64,000 nt of DNA from Furfurilactobacillus curtus (GTDB taxonomy: Bacteria; Bacillota; Bacilli; Lactobacillales; Lactobacillaceae). Position 1 is the first letter of the stretch, and each line of letters opens with the position of its first letter. The position numbers were made by a program, and so were the translations under genes. The notes under the pieces are model-generated. The model was given only the letters and a program-made list of their open reading frames with translations. It ran no database searches and was not told the DNA's origin. The stretch spans positions 186,001 to 250,000 of the forward strand of contig NZ_BQXO01000003.1 in the NCBI RefSeq assembly GCF_045862785.1, in the 5' to 3' direction. Shown one piece after another: positions 32,708-41,730 of this stretch.

Positions 32708-33907
32708 CTATTTATCACTAATTGCCGCAATTCCAGGTAATGTCTTACCTTCAAGGTATTCCAAGGAAGCACCACCACCAGTGGAAATGTGGGTAAGCTT
32801 GTCAGCAACGCCGAGTTGTTGAACGGCAGCAGTTGAATCCCCGCCGCCAACAATTGTTGTGGCATCTAAATCACCAAGGAATTTACCAATCGCCAATGTA
32901 CCCTTAGCAAAGTTAGGCATTTCAAACACGCCCATTGGTCCGTTCCAAACCACCGTCTTAGCATCGCGCAATGTGTTTTCAAACAATTCAATTGATTTTG
33001 GACCGATATCTAGGCCCATGTAACCATCGGGGATGGCTCCATCAACAATTTCAGATGGTGAATCATTCTTGAACTCTTTGGCAATCACGGTGTCAATCGG
33101 CAAGACTAGCTTATCGCCAGCCTTTTCAATAATTGCCTTAGCAGTGTCAATCTTGTCAGCTTCTAATAATGAATTACCGACCGTTAAACCTTGTGCAGCA
33201 AAGAAGGTGTAAGCCATTCCACCACCGACAATCACTTTATCGGCCTTACTTAGCAAGTTATCGATAACCCCAATCTTGTCAGAAACTTTCGCGCCACCAA
33301 GAATCGCAACAAATGGGTGAACTGGGTTGTCCACGGCCTCGCCTAAGAACTTGATTTCTTTTTCCATCAAGAAACCTGCAGCCACTGGTTTACCAGCGGC
33401 CTTCATTGCCGTTGCGATACCCACATTAGACGCATGAGACCGATGTGCCGTCCCAAAAGCGTCATTGATGAATACATCACCCAATGAAGCCCAGTATTGG
33501 CCTAATTCAGGGTCATTACCAGATTCTTTTTTGCCATCTAAATCTTCAAAACGAGTGTTTTCAAATAACAAAACTTCGCCGTCTTTTAAGTTATTCACAG
33601 CCGTTTCCAGTTGTGGGCCACGGGTTGCTGGCACAAAAGTAACCGGTTTGCCCAATAAGTTACTCAATCGTTCTGCCACAGGACGCATGGATAGTTCCTG
33701 CTTGTCCGCTTCTGTTTTAATCCGGCCCAAATGGCTGAATAAAATCGCTCGACCGCCATGATCAATCACATAGTTAATCGTTGGTAATGCGGCGACAATC
33801 CGATTGTCATTGCCAATCACGCCATCTTTAATGGGTACATTAAAGTCGACCCGCATCAGTACTTTTTTACCACTCAGTTCTACATCTGATACTGTTAATT
33901 TTGCCAA
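32708..33907 (-). CDS. pgk: Phosphoglycerate kinase
   Basis: 399-aa glycolytic kinase making ATP from 1,3-bisphosphoglycerate. RVDFNVP (18-24), substrate-binding DHGGRAILFSHLGR (49-62), FLMEKE and FVAILGGAKVSDK (about 199-211), NGPMGVFE (about 325-332), and GGGDSTAA near the C-terminus. The start codon is TTG at 33907 with GGGAGG 8 bases upstream; no ATG is available nearby. A terminator separates it from gap upstream. Confidence 0.97.
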   Translation of the reverse strand: MAKLTVSDVELSGKKVLMRVDFNVPIKDGVIGNDNRIVAALPTINYVIDHGGRAILFSHLGRIKTEADKQELSMRPVAERLSNLLGKPVTFVPATRGPQLETAVNNLKDGEVLLFENTRFEDLDGKKESGNDPELGQYWASLGDVFINDAFGTAHRSHASNVGIATAMKAAGKPVAAGFLMEKEIKFLGEAVDNPVHPFVAILGGAKVSDKIGVIDNLLSKADKVIVGGGMAYTFFAAQGLTVGNSLLEADKIDTAKAIIEKAGDKLVLPIDTVIAKEFKNDSPSEIVDGAIPDGYMGLDIGPKSIELFENTLRDAKTVVWNGPMGVFEMPNFAKGTLAIGKFLGDLDATTIVGGGDSTAAVQQLGVADKLTHISTGGGASLEYLEGKTLPGIAAISDK

Positions 33908-34033
33908 AGTTTCTTCCTCCCAACGAGTTAGGTGTACATCAGTAGTTTACCGATTTTACATCGCAAAAACCACCTGTAAGTCCATTTTCAGAAAATTCAT
34001 TAACTCATTTGTGAATAAAATTACTATTCGATT

Positions 34034-34072
34034 AAAAAAAGGCGCGCGGGAAAATTCCCGCCCGCCTTTTTT
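34034..34072. terminator. gap terminator
   Basis: A7-GGCGCGCGGGAA (from 34034) pairs with TTCCCGCCCGCC-T6 (to 34072). It lies between gap and pgk on the minus strand. Confidence 0.88.
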
Positions 34073-34100
34073 GAGTTTATCCAAACTCATCACACTTAAA

Positions 34101-35117
34101 TTAAGCTTCCAATGTCGCGAACTTTAATAATGTCCGGATCATGTTGCAAGTGAAGCCCCATTCGTTATCGTACCAAGCAACCGTCTTAACCAATTGCGTG
34201 TCGCCAGCAGTGGTTACTTCCGTTTGGGTTGGATCGAAAACAGAACCATGTGAATCGTCAATAATGTCACTTGAAACGATTTCATCGTCATTGTAACCAA
34301 AGGCTTCGTTACCTTCAGTGTGCTTCTTGATGGCTGCATTAACTTCATCAGCCGTTACCTTCTTGTCCAGAACAGTAACTAATTCCGTCAAAGAACCATC
34401 AACAACGGCAACCCGTTGTGCATGACCTTGTAACTTACCATTCAATTCGGGGATAACCAAGCCAATCGCCTTGGCAGCACCAGTTGAATGTGGAATCGTG
34501 TTAACAGAAGCTGTCCGGTTACTACGTGGCTTTGAACCACGAGGGCCATCAAGGATAGATTGTGTTGAAGTGAAGGCATGAACCGTCGTCATTGTCCCAA
34601 CTTTAACGCCAAATTCTTGGTTCATGAAGTAAGCCAATGGTGCAAGACAGTTGGTCGTGCATGAACCTGCAGAAACGATCTTGTCATCATTGCTCAAAAC
34701 ATCCAAGTTAACACCAGGCACAACCGTGGTGATGCTACCAGCAGGTGCGGAGATCAAGACACGCTTTGCACCGGCATCCAAGTGCGCTTGTGATTTGTCA
34801 GCTGACGTATAAAAACCAGTACATTCAAGTACGTAGTCAACGCCGTCGTTAGCAACCCAAGGAATGTTCTTTGCATCGCGTTCTGCGTATACAGGAATTT
34901 CCTTACCATCAACGACAATGCCCTTGTCCGTTGAGCTAACTTCACCATTGAACTTGCCATGTGTGGAGTCGTACTTAAGTAAGTAAGCCAACATTGATGG
35001 TGTAGTCAAATCATTGATCGCAACCACTTCAATGTCACTAGTGTTCAATTCATGGATCCGCTTCAAAGCCAAACGGCCAATTCGGCCAAATCCGTTGATA
35101 CCAATTTTAACAGTCAT
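34101..35117 (-). CDS. gap: Glyceraldehyde-3-phosphate dehydrogenase
   Basis: 338-aa NAD-dependent glycolytic dehydrogenase. Rossmann motif INGFGRIGR (7-15), catalytic Cys153 in SAGSCTTNCLAP, and the paired His downstream in the HSTGAAKA segment. AGGGAGG precedes the ATG. In many lactobacilli gap is preceded by the repressor gene cggR; here the upstream gene is a PgpA-like phosphatase and no cggR is present in the window. Confidence 0.98.
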   Translation of the reverse strand: MTVKIGINGFGRIGRLALKRIHELNTSDIEVVAINDLTTPSMLAYLLKYDSTHGKFNGEVSSTDKGIVVDGKEIPVYAERDAKNIPWVANDGVDYVLECTGFYTSADKSQAHLDAGAKRVLISAPAGSITTVVPGVNLDVLSNDDKIVSAGSCTTNCLAPLAYFMNQEFGVKVGTMTTVHAFTSTQSILDGPRGSKPRSNRTASVNTIPHSTGAAKAIGLVIPELNGKLQGHAQRVAVVDGSLTELVTVLDKKVTADEVNAAIKKHTEGNEAFGYNDDEIVSSDIIDDSHGSVFDPTQTEVTTAGDTQLVKTVAWYDNEWGFTCNMIRTLLKFATLEA

Positions 35118-35165
35118 TGGTGAACTTCCTCCCTTAAGGAAAATATATAATTAACAACAGGAAGA

Positions 35166-35194
35166 ATTATATGCCAATCAACTAAATCCTGCAA
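35166..35194 (-). promoter_or_regulatory. gap promoter
   Basis: Minus strand TTGCAG (35189-35194), 17-bp spacer, TATAAT (35166-35171), about 50 bp before gap. No CggR operator was recognised. Confidence 0.7.
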
Positions 35195-35279
35195 ATCATT
35201 AAACTGAACTTCACAAACTCAAAAGTTAGCTTTCAAGCAATTTTCATAACCAAAAGCTGCGCCATTAGCCAAAGATAGT

Positions 35280-35780
35280 TTAGGCATAATGATGGGCCAC
35301 TTTTGCCGCGACAGCAGCGGCTAATGCACCGACGATATCATCAATAAAGGTGTTCACTTCGCCACCCTTTTCTTCATCCAATTGCTGGATCACGCCTTCT
35401 TTAACCTTATCCACGTATCCATAGTTGGTCACGCCAATCGTGCCATAAATATTAGCAATGTTTAATGCTAAACCTTCATCCACGCCAAAAACGCCGGCAT
35501 CATTTCTGATAATACTTTGTAACGGTTCCCTCAACAGATCAGCCGTGGCAAAACGATCAAGTTCCAAGGCAACCATCACATTATTCATCACTTCTCGTTT
35601 GTGTAAGACGTCAACGGTTTCAGTTTCAAACTCTGTCAGTGGGACTTGTGGCAGATAAGGCTGTTGCAATTTTTTAGCAATCGCCGCTATTTCATGATAA
35701 GTAATTCCCTTTTCGGCCAACTGCTCAGTCACTAATTGATAAGCTTCTTTATCCGGATATTTAAACGTTGGTTGATTCAT
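35280..35780 (-). CDS. Phosphatidylglycerophosphatase A-like protein (YutG type)
   Basis: 166-aa protein matching the PgpA/YutG family: LHKREVMNNVMVALELD (59-75), LREPLQSIIRNDAGVFGVDE (83-102), NIYGTIGVTNYGYVDK (109-124), and TFIDDIVGALAAA (144-156), with conserved Asp residues for metal binding. Unlike E. coli PgpA it is not clearly membrane-spanning; the Gram-positive branch is predicted soluble. The activity is by family only. GGGAGGG precedes the ATG. It lies upstream of gap in the same direction and may be a separate unit. Confidence 0.8.
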   Translation of the reverse strand: MNQPTFKYPDKEAYQLVTEQLAEKGITYHEIAAIAKKLQQPYLPQVPLTEFETETVDVLHKREVMNNVMVALELDRFATADLLREPLQSIIRNDAGVFGVDEGLALNIANIYGTIGVTNYGYVDKVKEGVIQQLDEEKGGEVNTFIDDIVGALAAAVAAKVAHHYA

Positions 35781-35893
35781 AGTCGGACCCTCCCTCGTAA
35801 TTGACTACTTACAGACTACGCTACTTACGCCAAAAATGCTGATTTGACCCCATCAAGATTGATTAGTAACTGCGTTTTAATCACCACAACAGC

Positions 35894-35941
35894 AAAAAGC
35901 GATCAACCGGAGAACCACTTTTGGTGTGGCCGATCGATCGC
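35894..35941 (-). terminator. gal operon terminator (after galR)
   Basis: GCGATCAACCGG (35899-35910) and CCGATCGATCGC (35930-35941) pair with two mismatches; the minus strand ends in T5. Confidence 0.6.
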
Positions 35942-35985
35942 CTACTAAATTTTAATGGGCCATTAACTACTCCAGCGAACCTAGC

Positions 35986-36978
35986 TTAAAACAGGGTACT
36001 TTCTCGTGAAACTAAACGGGTCCCCAAAACGACCTTTTTCGCAACTTGGCGATTTTCTTTAATCGCTTCCATGGCTAAATCAACTGCCGCCATCCCCATA
36101 TGGTTCATGGCCACATGAATCGCAGTCAACCCCGGAATGGCGTAGCTAGCAATTGAAGTGTCATCAAACGTCACCAGTTGAACCCGGTCTGGCACATCAA
36201 TATTAGCCTCCAATAAGGCTTTTAAAGCACCGATCGCCATTGCGTCATTACTAATCATAAATGCGTCTGGTAGTTCATCGCCTAACTGACGAATCAGACG
36301 TGCCATTTGGTTATACCCGGATTGTCGCGAATAATCCCCTTCAGCCATTAATTTATGATTATATTGAGATCCTAATTTTCGCCGAAATGGCTCAACTCTA
36401 GGATCTTCAATGACTAACTGGTGATCAGCAGTCACCTCACGACCAGAAAGTTGACCAATTAACTTAGCTCCATGTTGTTGTAGTAGCGAAATGGCGTGTT
36501 CGATCGCATGTTCAAAATCCGTCACAACACAATCATAACCCGCCGCCAGCGTATCAAAATCGACAAACACTAGATGCTGACTCACATCGACCAATGTGCG
36601 AATCTGCGCCGGTGAATATTTTCCCAACGCAATTGTGACATCGGGGTGGTTGTCAAAGCCGGCCACTTCGCCGCCATAAACAGTTGTCACTTGAAATCCC
36701 GCCCGTCGTGCCGCCCGCTCCACACTAATTCGAATGGACATGTAGTAAAGGTCTTCCATTTCTTGGGTTTGTGAGTACCATTCGACAATTGTAAGTTGTT
36801 TGGTCGGATGGCTGCCATCTTCGCGGCCACGTTTAGTGTAGTTAAGTGCTTCTGCCGCTTCAAAAATCCGTTGGCGCGTGGCGTCACTGACCGCCATTGT
36901 GGCATCATAGTTAAGCACCCGCGATACCGTTGCCAGAGAAACGTTAGCACGTTCTGCGATATCTTTTAAAGTCGCCAT
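35986..36978 (-). CDS. galR: Galactose operon regulator GalR (LacI family)
   Basis: 330-aa LacI-family regulator. Helix-turn-helix and hinge at 1-60: MATLKDIAERANVSLATVSR, then VLNYDATMAVSDATRQRIFE. The periplasmic-binding-like effector domain spans 65-325 (DAFMISNDAMAIGALKAL, VTFDDTSIASYAIPGLTAIH). It is last in the gal cluster, one base after the galT stop, so translation is coupled. The likely operator is the TTTAGTAAA-type palindrome found at galM and, as a half site, at the gal operon promoter. Confidence 0.92.
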   Translation of the reverse strand: MATLKDIAERANVSLATVSRVLNYDATMAVSDATRQRIFEAAEALNYTKRGREDGSHPTKQLTIVEWYSQTQEMEDLYYMSIRISVERAARRAGFQVTTVYGGEVAGFDNHPDVTIALGKYSPAQIRTLVDVSQHLVFVDFDTLAAGYDCVVTDFEHAIEHAISLLQQHGAKLIGQLSGREVTADHQLVIEDPRVEPFRRKLGSQYNHKLMAEGDYSRQSGYNQMARLIRQLGDELPDAFMISNDAMAIGALKALLEANIDVPDRVQLVTFDDTSIASYAIPGLTAIHVAMNHMGMAAVDLAMEAIKENRQVAKKVVLGTRLVSRESTLF

Positions 36979-36979
36979 C

Positions 36980-38452
36980 TTACTGTTCCATCAGCCGGTC
37001 AATAAAGCGTTGTTGCGCAGCACGACCAGCTGCATCCCACTTAAAGACACCAGCATCTTCAAGGACTCGACCAAACACTTGTCCAACGGCTTGATCGAGC
37101 GTTTCCGCAACGTTCGTTGAGGTAAAAGTCCTCGTTTGCTTGAGATTTTCAGCCCACACTCGATGATACTCGGCCATGTCGTTAGGTTCATCTAATAGGA
37201 ATTGTTCAACCTCTTGCATTTCCGTCTTCAAACGCGCGGGTAAAATGGCCCGTCCCATCACTTCAATTAGTCCAATGTTCTCTTTTTTGATATGTTGCAC
37301 ATCTTGATGCGGATGAAAAATGCCATCAGGATAAGTCGCTGATGTTTGATTATCGCGTAAGACTAAATCCAAAATATAGTTATCACCATGACGATAGGCA
37401 ATCGGGGTCACCGTATGATGGCGTAGTTCACCGTCGTAGGCTTTAATTGACACAGCCGGATCATCATAAGCTTGCCACTTCACACGAATTTGTTCAGCAG
37501 CATCTGCTAGTGTCTGTGGATCATTGCCGATCAGCCGAATTGTTGACATGGCCCACTTCACAACGCCTGCTTTCACAGACGGAAAATCAGGTAACGTAAA
37601 CGCCGTGGCAATTGGCGCTTTCATCATCGGAAAGGTATGACGACCACCCTGATAGTGTTCGTGGCTTAACATCGAACCACCCACAATTGGCAAGTCGGCA
37701 TTACTACCAACAAAATATTGTGGAAGTTGCGTAATGATCTCAAATAAATTCGTAAACGTCTGCCGGTTAATATGCATCGGTGTGTGCGCTTGATCCAAAA
37801 AGATCGCGTGTTCGCCAAAATAAGCATACGGTGAATACTGGAAGCCCCAAGGACGGCCGCCAATCGTCATTCGAATCACGCGATGATTGCTCCGCGCCGG
37901 ATAGCCAAGCCGTCCAAGATAGCCTTCGTTTTCCAAACACAACTGACACAAAGGGTAACCATCGGCCTTAGTTGTGGCCGCCGCTGCAATTGCTTTGGGA
38001 TCTTTCTCAGGCTTCGACAAGTTAATTGTGATTTCAAGATCGCCAAATGTCGTCTCAGTATTAAAAACAATATTTTTGGCAATTGCGCTGGTTTTAATAT
38101 AATTATTGGCCTGACTCAATTGATAAAAATACTTCGTCGCTGCCTCAGGTCCATTTTGATAAGCCTGCCAAAAGCGTTCGTTAACTTGGCTGGGTCTCGG
38201 CGTGATGAGGTCCATCAATTGTCCATCCAGTAATTCACGCGCAGTCTGTGAATCTTCAATTTTATGATGATCAACTGCCGTTTGCACCAAAGCGGCACTG
38301 ATGGCTTCCACCCCAGTGCCGCTTTGGTCGACATGCAGTTGATCTCCAACCAGACTGTACACACGATTTCGTAAGTACACCCGGTCAAGCGGTTCAATAG
38401 CCCCTGTTGCAACGGCCATTGAAACCAAGTTCTCTACTGCATCTTCTGCCAT
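36980..38452 (-). CDS. galT: UDP-glucose-hexose-1-phosphate uridylyltransferase (type 2)
   Basis: 490-aa Leloir-pathway enzyme exchanging UMP between UDP-glucose and galactose-1-phosphate. It is the long Gram-positive GalT2 type: CQLCLENEGYLGRLGYPARS (about 172-191), RPWGFQYSPYAYF (about 205-217), and the catalytic region GGSMLSHEHYQGGRHTFPM (about 259-277). The ATG at 38452 has GGAG about 10 bases upstream. It lies 21 bp after galK and overlaps the galR translation unit. Confidence 0.96.
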   Translation of the reverse strand: MAEDAVENLVSMAVATGAIEPLDRVYLRNRVYSLVGDQLHVDQSGTGVEAISAALVQTAVDHHKIEDSQTARELLDGQLMDLITPRPSQVNERFWQAYQNGPEAATKYFYQLSQANNYIKTSAIAKNIVFNTETTFGDLEITINLSKPEKDPKAIAAAATTKADGYPLCQLCLENEGYLGRLGYPARSNHRVIRMTIGGRPWGFQYSPYAYFGEHAIFLDQAHTPMHINRQTFTNLFEIITQLPQYFVGSNADLPIVGGSMLSHEHYQGGRHTFPMMKAPIATAFTLPDFPSVKAGVVKWAMSTIRLIGNDPQTLADAAEQIRVKWQAYDDPAVSIKAYDGELRHHTVTPIAYRHGDNYILDLVLRDNQTSATYPDGIFHPHQDVQHIKKENIGLIEVMGRAILPARLKTEMQEVEQFLLDEPNDMAEYHRVWAENLKQTRTFTSTNVAETLDQAVGQVFGRVLEDAGVFKWDAAGRAAQQRFIDRLMEQ

Positions 38453-38473
38453 TTGTATTGTTCTCCTAAACCC

Positions 38474-39646
38474 TTATTCTATTACTTCATGAGCGCCATC
38501 GGCAATTTCGGCAATGTAAAAGTCTGCCGCATAACCAAACTTCTCCTGATATGCTTTGCCGACAACTTCTTGGACATGTGCTGCTTGTTCACGATTAACA
38601 ATCGCAATCGCACAGCCACCAAAACCACCACCGATAATTCGAGCACCCAAGACACCTGCCTGATCCCATGCTGTGTCAACCAGCGTATCAAGTTCTGGAA
38701 CACTGACTTCATAATCATACTGAAGCGAAATATGGGATGCACTAATTAAGTGACCAAATTTAACGAGATCATGGTCATCGAGTGCTTGTTTGGCATCAAT
38801 TGTCCGTTGGTTTTCAAATACTGCATGCCGTGCGCGACGAATCAACGTGTCATCATTGATTAGATACGTCACTAAATCAAATGCAGATTTCGACAATGCG
38901 CCCAAGCTAGCTACATCGACTTGCGTCTGAATTCGTCGCAAAGCTTCTTCACATTGGGCGCGGCGTTCGTTATATTTTGAACTCGCTAGGTCATGTGGTT
39001 TGTTACTGTTCATAATCAAAACAACATTATCGCCCAGTTCAACTGGATAGTATTCATATTTCATCGTATTGGTATCCAAGAACATGGCTTGATCCTTTTG
39101 ACCCATGCCGATGGCAAATTGATCCATAATCCCAGAGTTTAAACCAATATAATCATTTTCCACTTGTTGCCCAGCATAAACTAAATCTAACTGGGTGACA
39201 TCCAATTCAAAGAACTTTTTCAGCATAACGCCAGCTAATAGTTCAAGTGAAGCAGACGAAGACATCCCCGCACCATCAGGCAAATTACCATGCACATACA
39301 TATCAAAGCCATGAGCAAAGCTGGCGCCCTTTTTGCCAAGCTCATACATCATACCTTTTACATAGTTGCCCCAGCCAAAAGTCTTATCAAAAGACAAATC
39401 GTCACTTACGTCGAATGTTAGCACACCGGCATCGGCTAAGTTAGTTGAGTAAAGGCGAACCGTATTGTCGGTTCTTGGCGTAGCTGCCCCGTAAGTGCCT
39501 AAACTAATTGCCGCGGGAAACACATGCCCGCCATTGTAGTCCGTATGCTCACCAATTAAGTTAATTCGACCTGGTGAGAAAAACACGGCAGCTGGCTCAT
39601 TCCCAAATTGCGTTTTATATTCTTGTTTAATGCTTGCAGTATCCAT
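38474..39646 (-). CDS. galK: Galactokinase
   Basis: 390-aa GHMP kinase phosphorylating galactose. Galactokinase signature GRINLIGEHTDYNGG (about 27-41), ATP loop GAGMSSSASLE (about 120-130), and GGGFGGCAIAIV (about 340-351). GAGGTGG lies 8 bases before the ATG at 39646; the frame from 39658 gives only four extra residues and no better site. It is 18 bp after the permease gene in the gal operon. Confidence 0.97.
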   Translation of the reverse strand: MDTASIKQEYKTQFGNEPAAVFFSPGRINLIGEHTDYNGGHVFPAAISLGTYGAATPRTDNTVRLYSTNLADAGVLTFDVSDDLSFDKTFGWGNYVKGMMYELGKKGASFAHGFDMYVHGNLPDGAGMSSSASLELLAGVMLKKFFELDVTQLDLVYAGQQVENDYIGLNSGIMDQFAIGMGQKDQAMFLDTNTMKYEYYPVELGDNVVLIMNSNKPHDLASSKYNERRAQCEEALRRIQTQVDVASLGALSKSAFDLVTYLINDDTLIRRARHAVFENQRTIDAKQALDDHDLVKFGHLISASHISLQYDYEVSVPELDTLVDTAWDQAGVLGARIIGGGFGGCAIAIVNREQAAHVQEVVGKAYQEKFGYAADFYIAEIADGAHEVIE

Positions 39647-39664
39647 TGCTTTAACCACCTCAGC

Positions 39665-41098
39665 TTAATTAATGTTGTCGATATCTTCTTTGCTGGCGCC
39701 TAATTTTCTTTCCAGTTCCTTAACGACTTCCGCGTGCTTAGCTTCGGTTAACGTAACTTTAGCAAAGTACACGATGGCGGCTAGGGCCATCAGGACCATT
39801 GGTGCGTAGAAAATATACGTCTTGAAATTCAATAATTGACTAGCGGAAATCTCACTTGGCTTCGTATTCCCTATCATCCCTGCATGAATCGCGGCTAAAC
39901 CAACGATCCCATTAGCAAAGGCTCCGGCCAACTTATCTAGTAATGGCCGAACGGCTAATGTAACCGATTCGTTCCGACTGCCTAACCGTAATTGACCATA
40001 TTCCACGCTATCTGTAATCGTCATTAAGGCAGCCAAGAAAATCATTGGGTATGGGAAGAAGATCAAGGAAATGGCCAATAAGACAGCAAACAAGTTAGTG
40101 CCAGCAAAGTTAAAGACCACGTATCCAATCAACATCAAGCAAATACCACCAACGTAAATTGCCTTCCGCTTAATCAAGTTTTCTAAGAATGGGAATAAGA
40201 CAACCGAGATAATCCCTAAAATAGCTGTTACCGCACCCACCAGACTAAATTCGCCGGGTTTACCCATGATGTACTTAAAGTAGTACAAGAATAAGGAACT
40301 AGTAATCACATAGCCAAAAGCAAACATGAAGTATGAGAGCGCCAACCACATCAATTGGTCGTTCTTAAATAGGACTTTGAAAATACCAACAATCCCAACC
40401 TTTTCAGTATTTTCACGAATGATATTGTCTTCTTCTTTGGTACCAAAGGCCGTTGATAAAGCACCTAAGAACGAAACTGCCCCAATTAAAATGGCAAACC
40501 CGAGCCAACCAACCTGAGTTTGTTGACCCTTAGCACCACCAAACCAGCCTGAGACTAGCGTGATCGTTGGCATAATAATTAACGCAACCCCTTGAGCGCC
40601 CAAAGTGGAACCAAACCGAGCAATCGTTCCAAAGCGTGCCCGCTTGTCAGAGTCAACCGTTAAAGCAGGAAGCATGGACCAAAAAGCAATATCTTTGAAT
40701 GAATAGAAGATATCCAAAATAACAAACGCAATCCCAAATAAAATCAAATATAAGGTTGGCTTGTTAATGTTCATGCCACCAAAGCTGGTAAAAATTAAGA
40801 TCAGCATGATTGAACTGATCGTCGCCCCAACCATCAACCAAGGTTTGAATTTGCCCCACTTACTACGGGTATTATCCACCGCCCCACCGATTAACGGATC
40901 AAAAGCAATTTCTATGATTCGGATAACCATCATCATTACTGTGACAATACTGATCATCTTGGCATCTGCGGCATGGTTACCAGAATCAAATAACTGACTC
41001 GTTACGAAAATAACGAAATAAGTGCTTAATGTTGCATAAAACGCATCATGTCCAAACGCCCCAAAAGCGTAAGACATGTACTGCTTAACCTGATTCAT
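39665..41098 (-). CDS. GPH-family galactoside:cation symporter
   Basis: 477-aa transporter with twelve hydrophobic helices of the glycoside-pentoside-hexuronide family (MelB/LacS relatives). Family marks: GHDAFYATLSTYFVIFVTSQ near the N-terminus, DPLIGGAVDNTRSKWGKFKP (about 68-87), and the conserved RLGSRNESVTLAVRPLLDK (about 377-395). It lacks the C-terminal IIA domain of LacS. Being first large gene of the gal operon, galactose or a galactoside is the likely substrate. AAGGAG lies 9 bases before the ATG. Confidence 0.92.
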   Translation of the reverse strand: MNQVKQYMSYAFGAFGHDAFYATLSTYFVIFVTSQLFDSGNHAADAKMISIVTVMMMVIRIIEIAFDPLIGGAVDNTRSKWGKFKPWLMVGATISSIMLILIFTSFGGMNINKPTLYLILFGIAFVILDIFYSFKDIAFWSMLPALTVDSDKRARFGTIARFGSTLGAQGVALIIMPTITLVSGWFGGAKGQQTQVGWLGFAILIGAVSFLGALSTAFGTKEEDNIIRENTEKVGIVGIFKVLFKNDQLMWLALSYFMFAFGYVITSSLFLYYFKYIMGKPGEFSLVGAVTAILGIISVVLFPFLENLIKRKAIYVGGICLMLIGYVVFNFAGTNLFAVLLAISLIFFPYPMIFLAALMTITDSVEYGQLRLGSRNESVTLAVRPLLDKLAGAFANGIVGLAAIHAGMIGNTKPSEISASQLLNFKTYIFYAPMVLMALAAIVYFAKVTLTEAKHAEVVKELERKLGASKEDIDNIN

Positions 41099-41171
41099 AA
41101 GTGCAATCTCCTTAGCTAGCGGCCCATCGAGCGATTGCCGCGTGACTTGAATTAATGTTGAACGACGCTAA

Positions 41172-41417
41172 TTAGTGGTAACGCCGCTCAATAACCTTCT
41201 CTAAAATCTCATTACGTTGTTGCGCTTTTGCCATGTCAAATGAGGTTTCTTCCAAATCATTGAAATCCTGAACTAGCAAAACAGTTTCAAGGTATAATGT
41301 TAGCTGACGCTTGATGTATAACTTGTTTTCTTCACCCTCATGCTGTGCATTACCACCTAAAACCGCCATTGCAAATTTTTCCGGATTAATTTGGATCTTC
41401 TGATCCTTCTTTGCCAT
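41172..41417 (-). CDS. Small hypothetical protein leading the gal operon (81 aa)
   Basis: 81-aa soluble, charged, helical protein beginning MAKKDQKIQINPEKFAMAVL, with no family I recognise. It lies directly behind the gal promoter (AGGAGG 7-8 bases before the ATG) and 73 bp before the permease, with no terminator between, so it should be co-transcribed with galactose genes. A role in the operon is inferred only from position. Confidence 0.72.
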   Translation of the reverse strand: MAKKDQKIQINPEKFAMAVLGGNAQHEGEENKLYIKRQLTLYLETVLLVQDFNDLEETSFDMAKAQQRNEILEKVIERRYH

Positions 41418-41441
41418 TTTGCTACCTCCTCGTAGGATTAG

Positions 41442-41528
41442 TGTAAGCGCTTCCGGAATCTACTATACGAAGTTTTACTAAAATTATCAAATAAAACTTC
41501 CTTTAAAAAAATCGTGCAACCGGTTGTA
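41442..41528 (-). promoter_or_regulatory. gal operon promoter with cre-like and GalR-type sites
   Basis: Minus strand TTGATA (41485-41490), 17-bp spacer, TATAGT (41462-41467). A GalR-type half site TTTAGTAAA (41474-41482) lies in the spacer. A cre-like TGTAAGCGCTTCCG (41442-41455, 12 of 14) covers the start region. A further LacI-type palindrome TGCAACCGGTTGTA (41515-41528) lies upstream of the -35. Confidence 0.68.
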
Positions 41529-41657
41529 TTTACGCATTCAAGGCAATAACAGCGTCTAAATATTTTTTACTAAAATAAGCAGGCTGCCATTAACTGACTT
41601 AAAAACATCCACGGGGAACAAAACCAGTCACTAAATTTCAATGCTGCCCTAAATAAC

Positions 41658-41706
41658 AAAAAATGTGGGATATAAGTCGCAATTGACTTATATCCCACAC
41701 TTTTTC
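41658..41706. repeat. Hairpin terminator of the GGGAYATAAGTC family
   Basis: TGTGGGATATAAGTC (41664-41678), GCAATT, GACTTATATCCCACA (41685-41699), flanked by A6 and T5. It acts as bidirectional terminator after galM. The core matches elements at 48027 and, expanded, 7513. Confidence 0.85.
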
Positions 41707-41730
41707 CGCTATTTGATTAATATCATGAGA

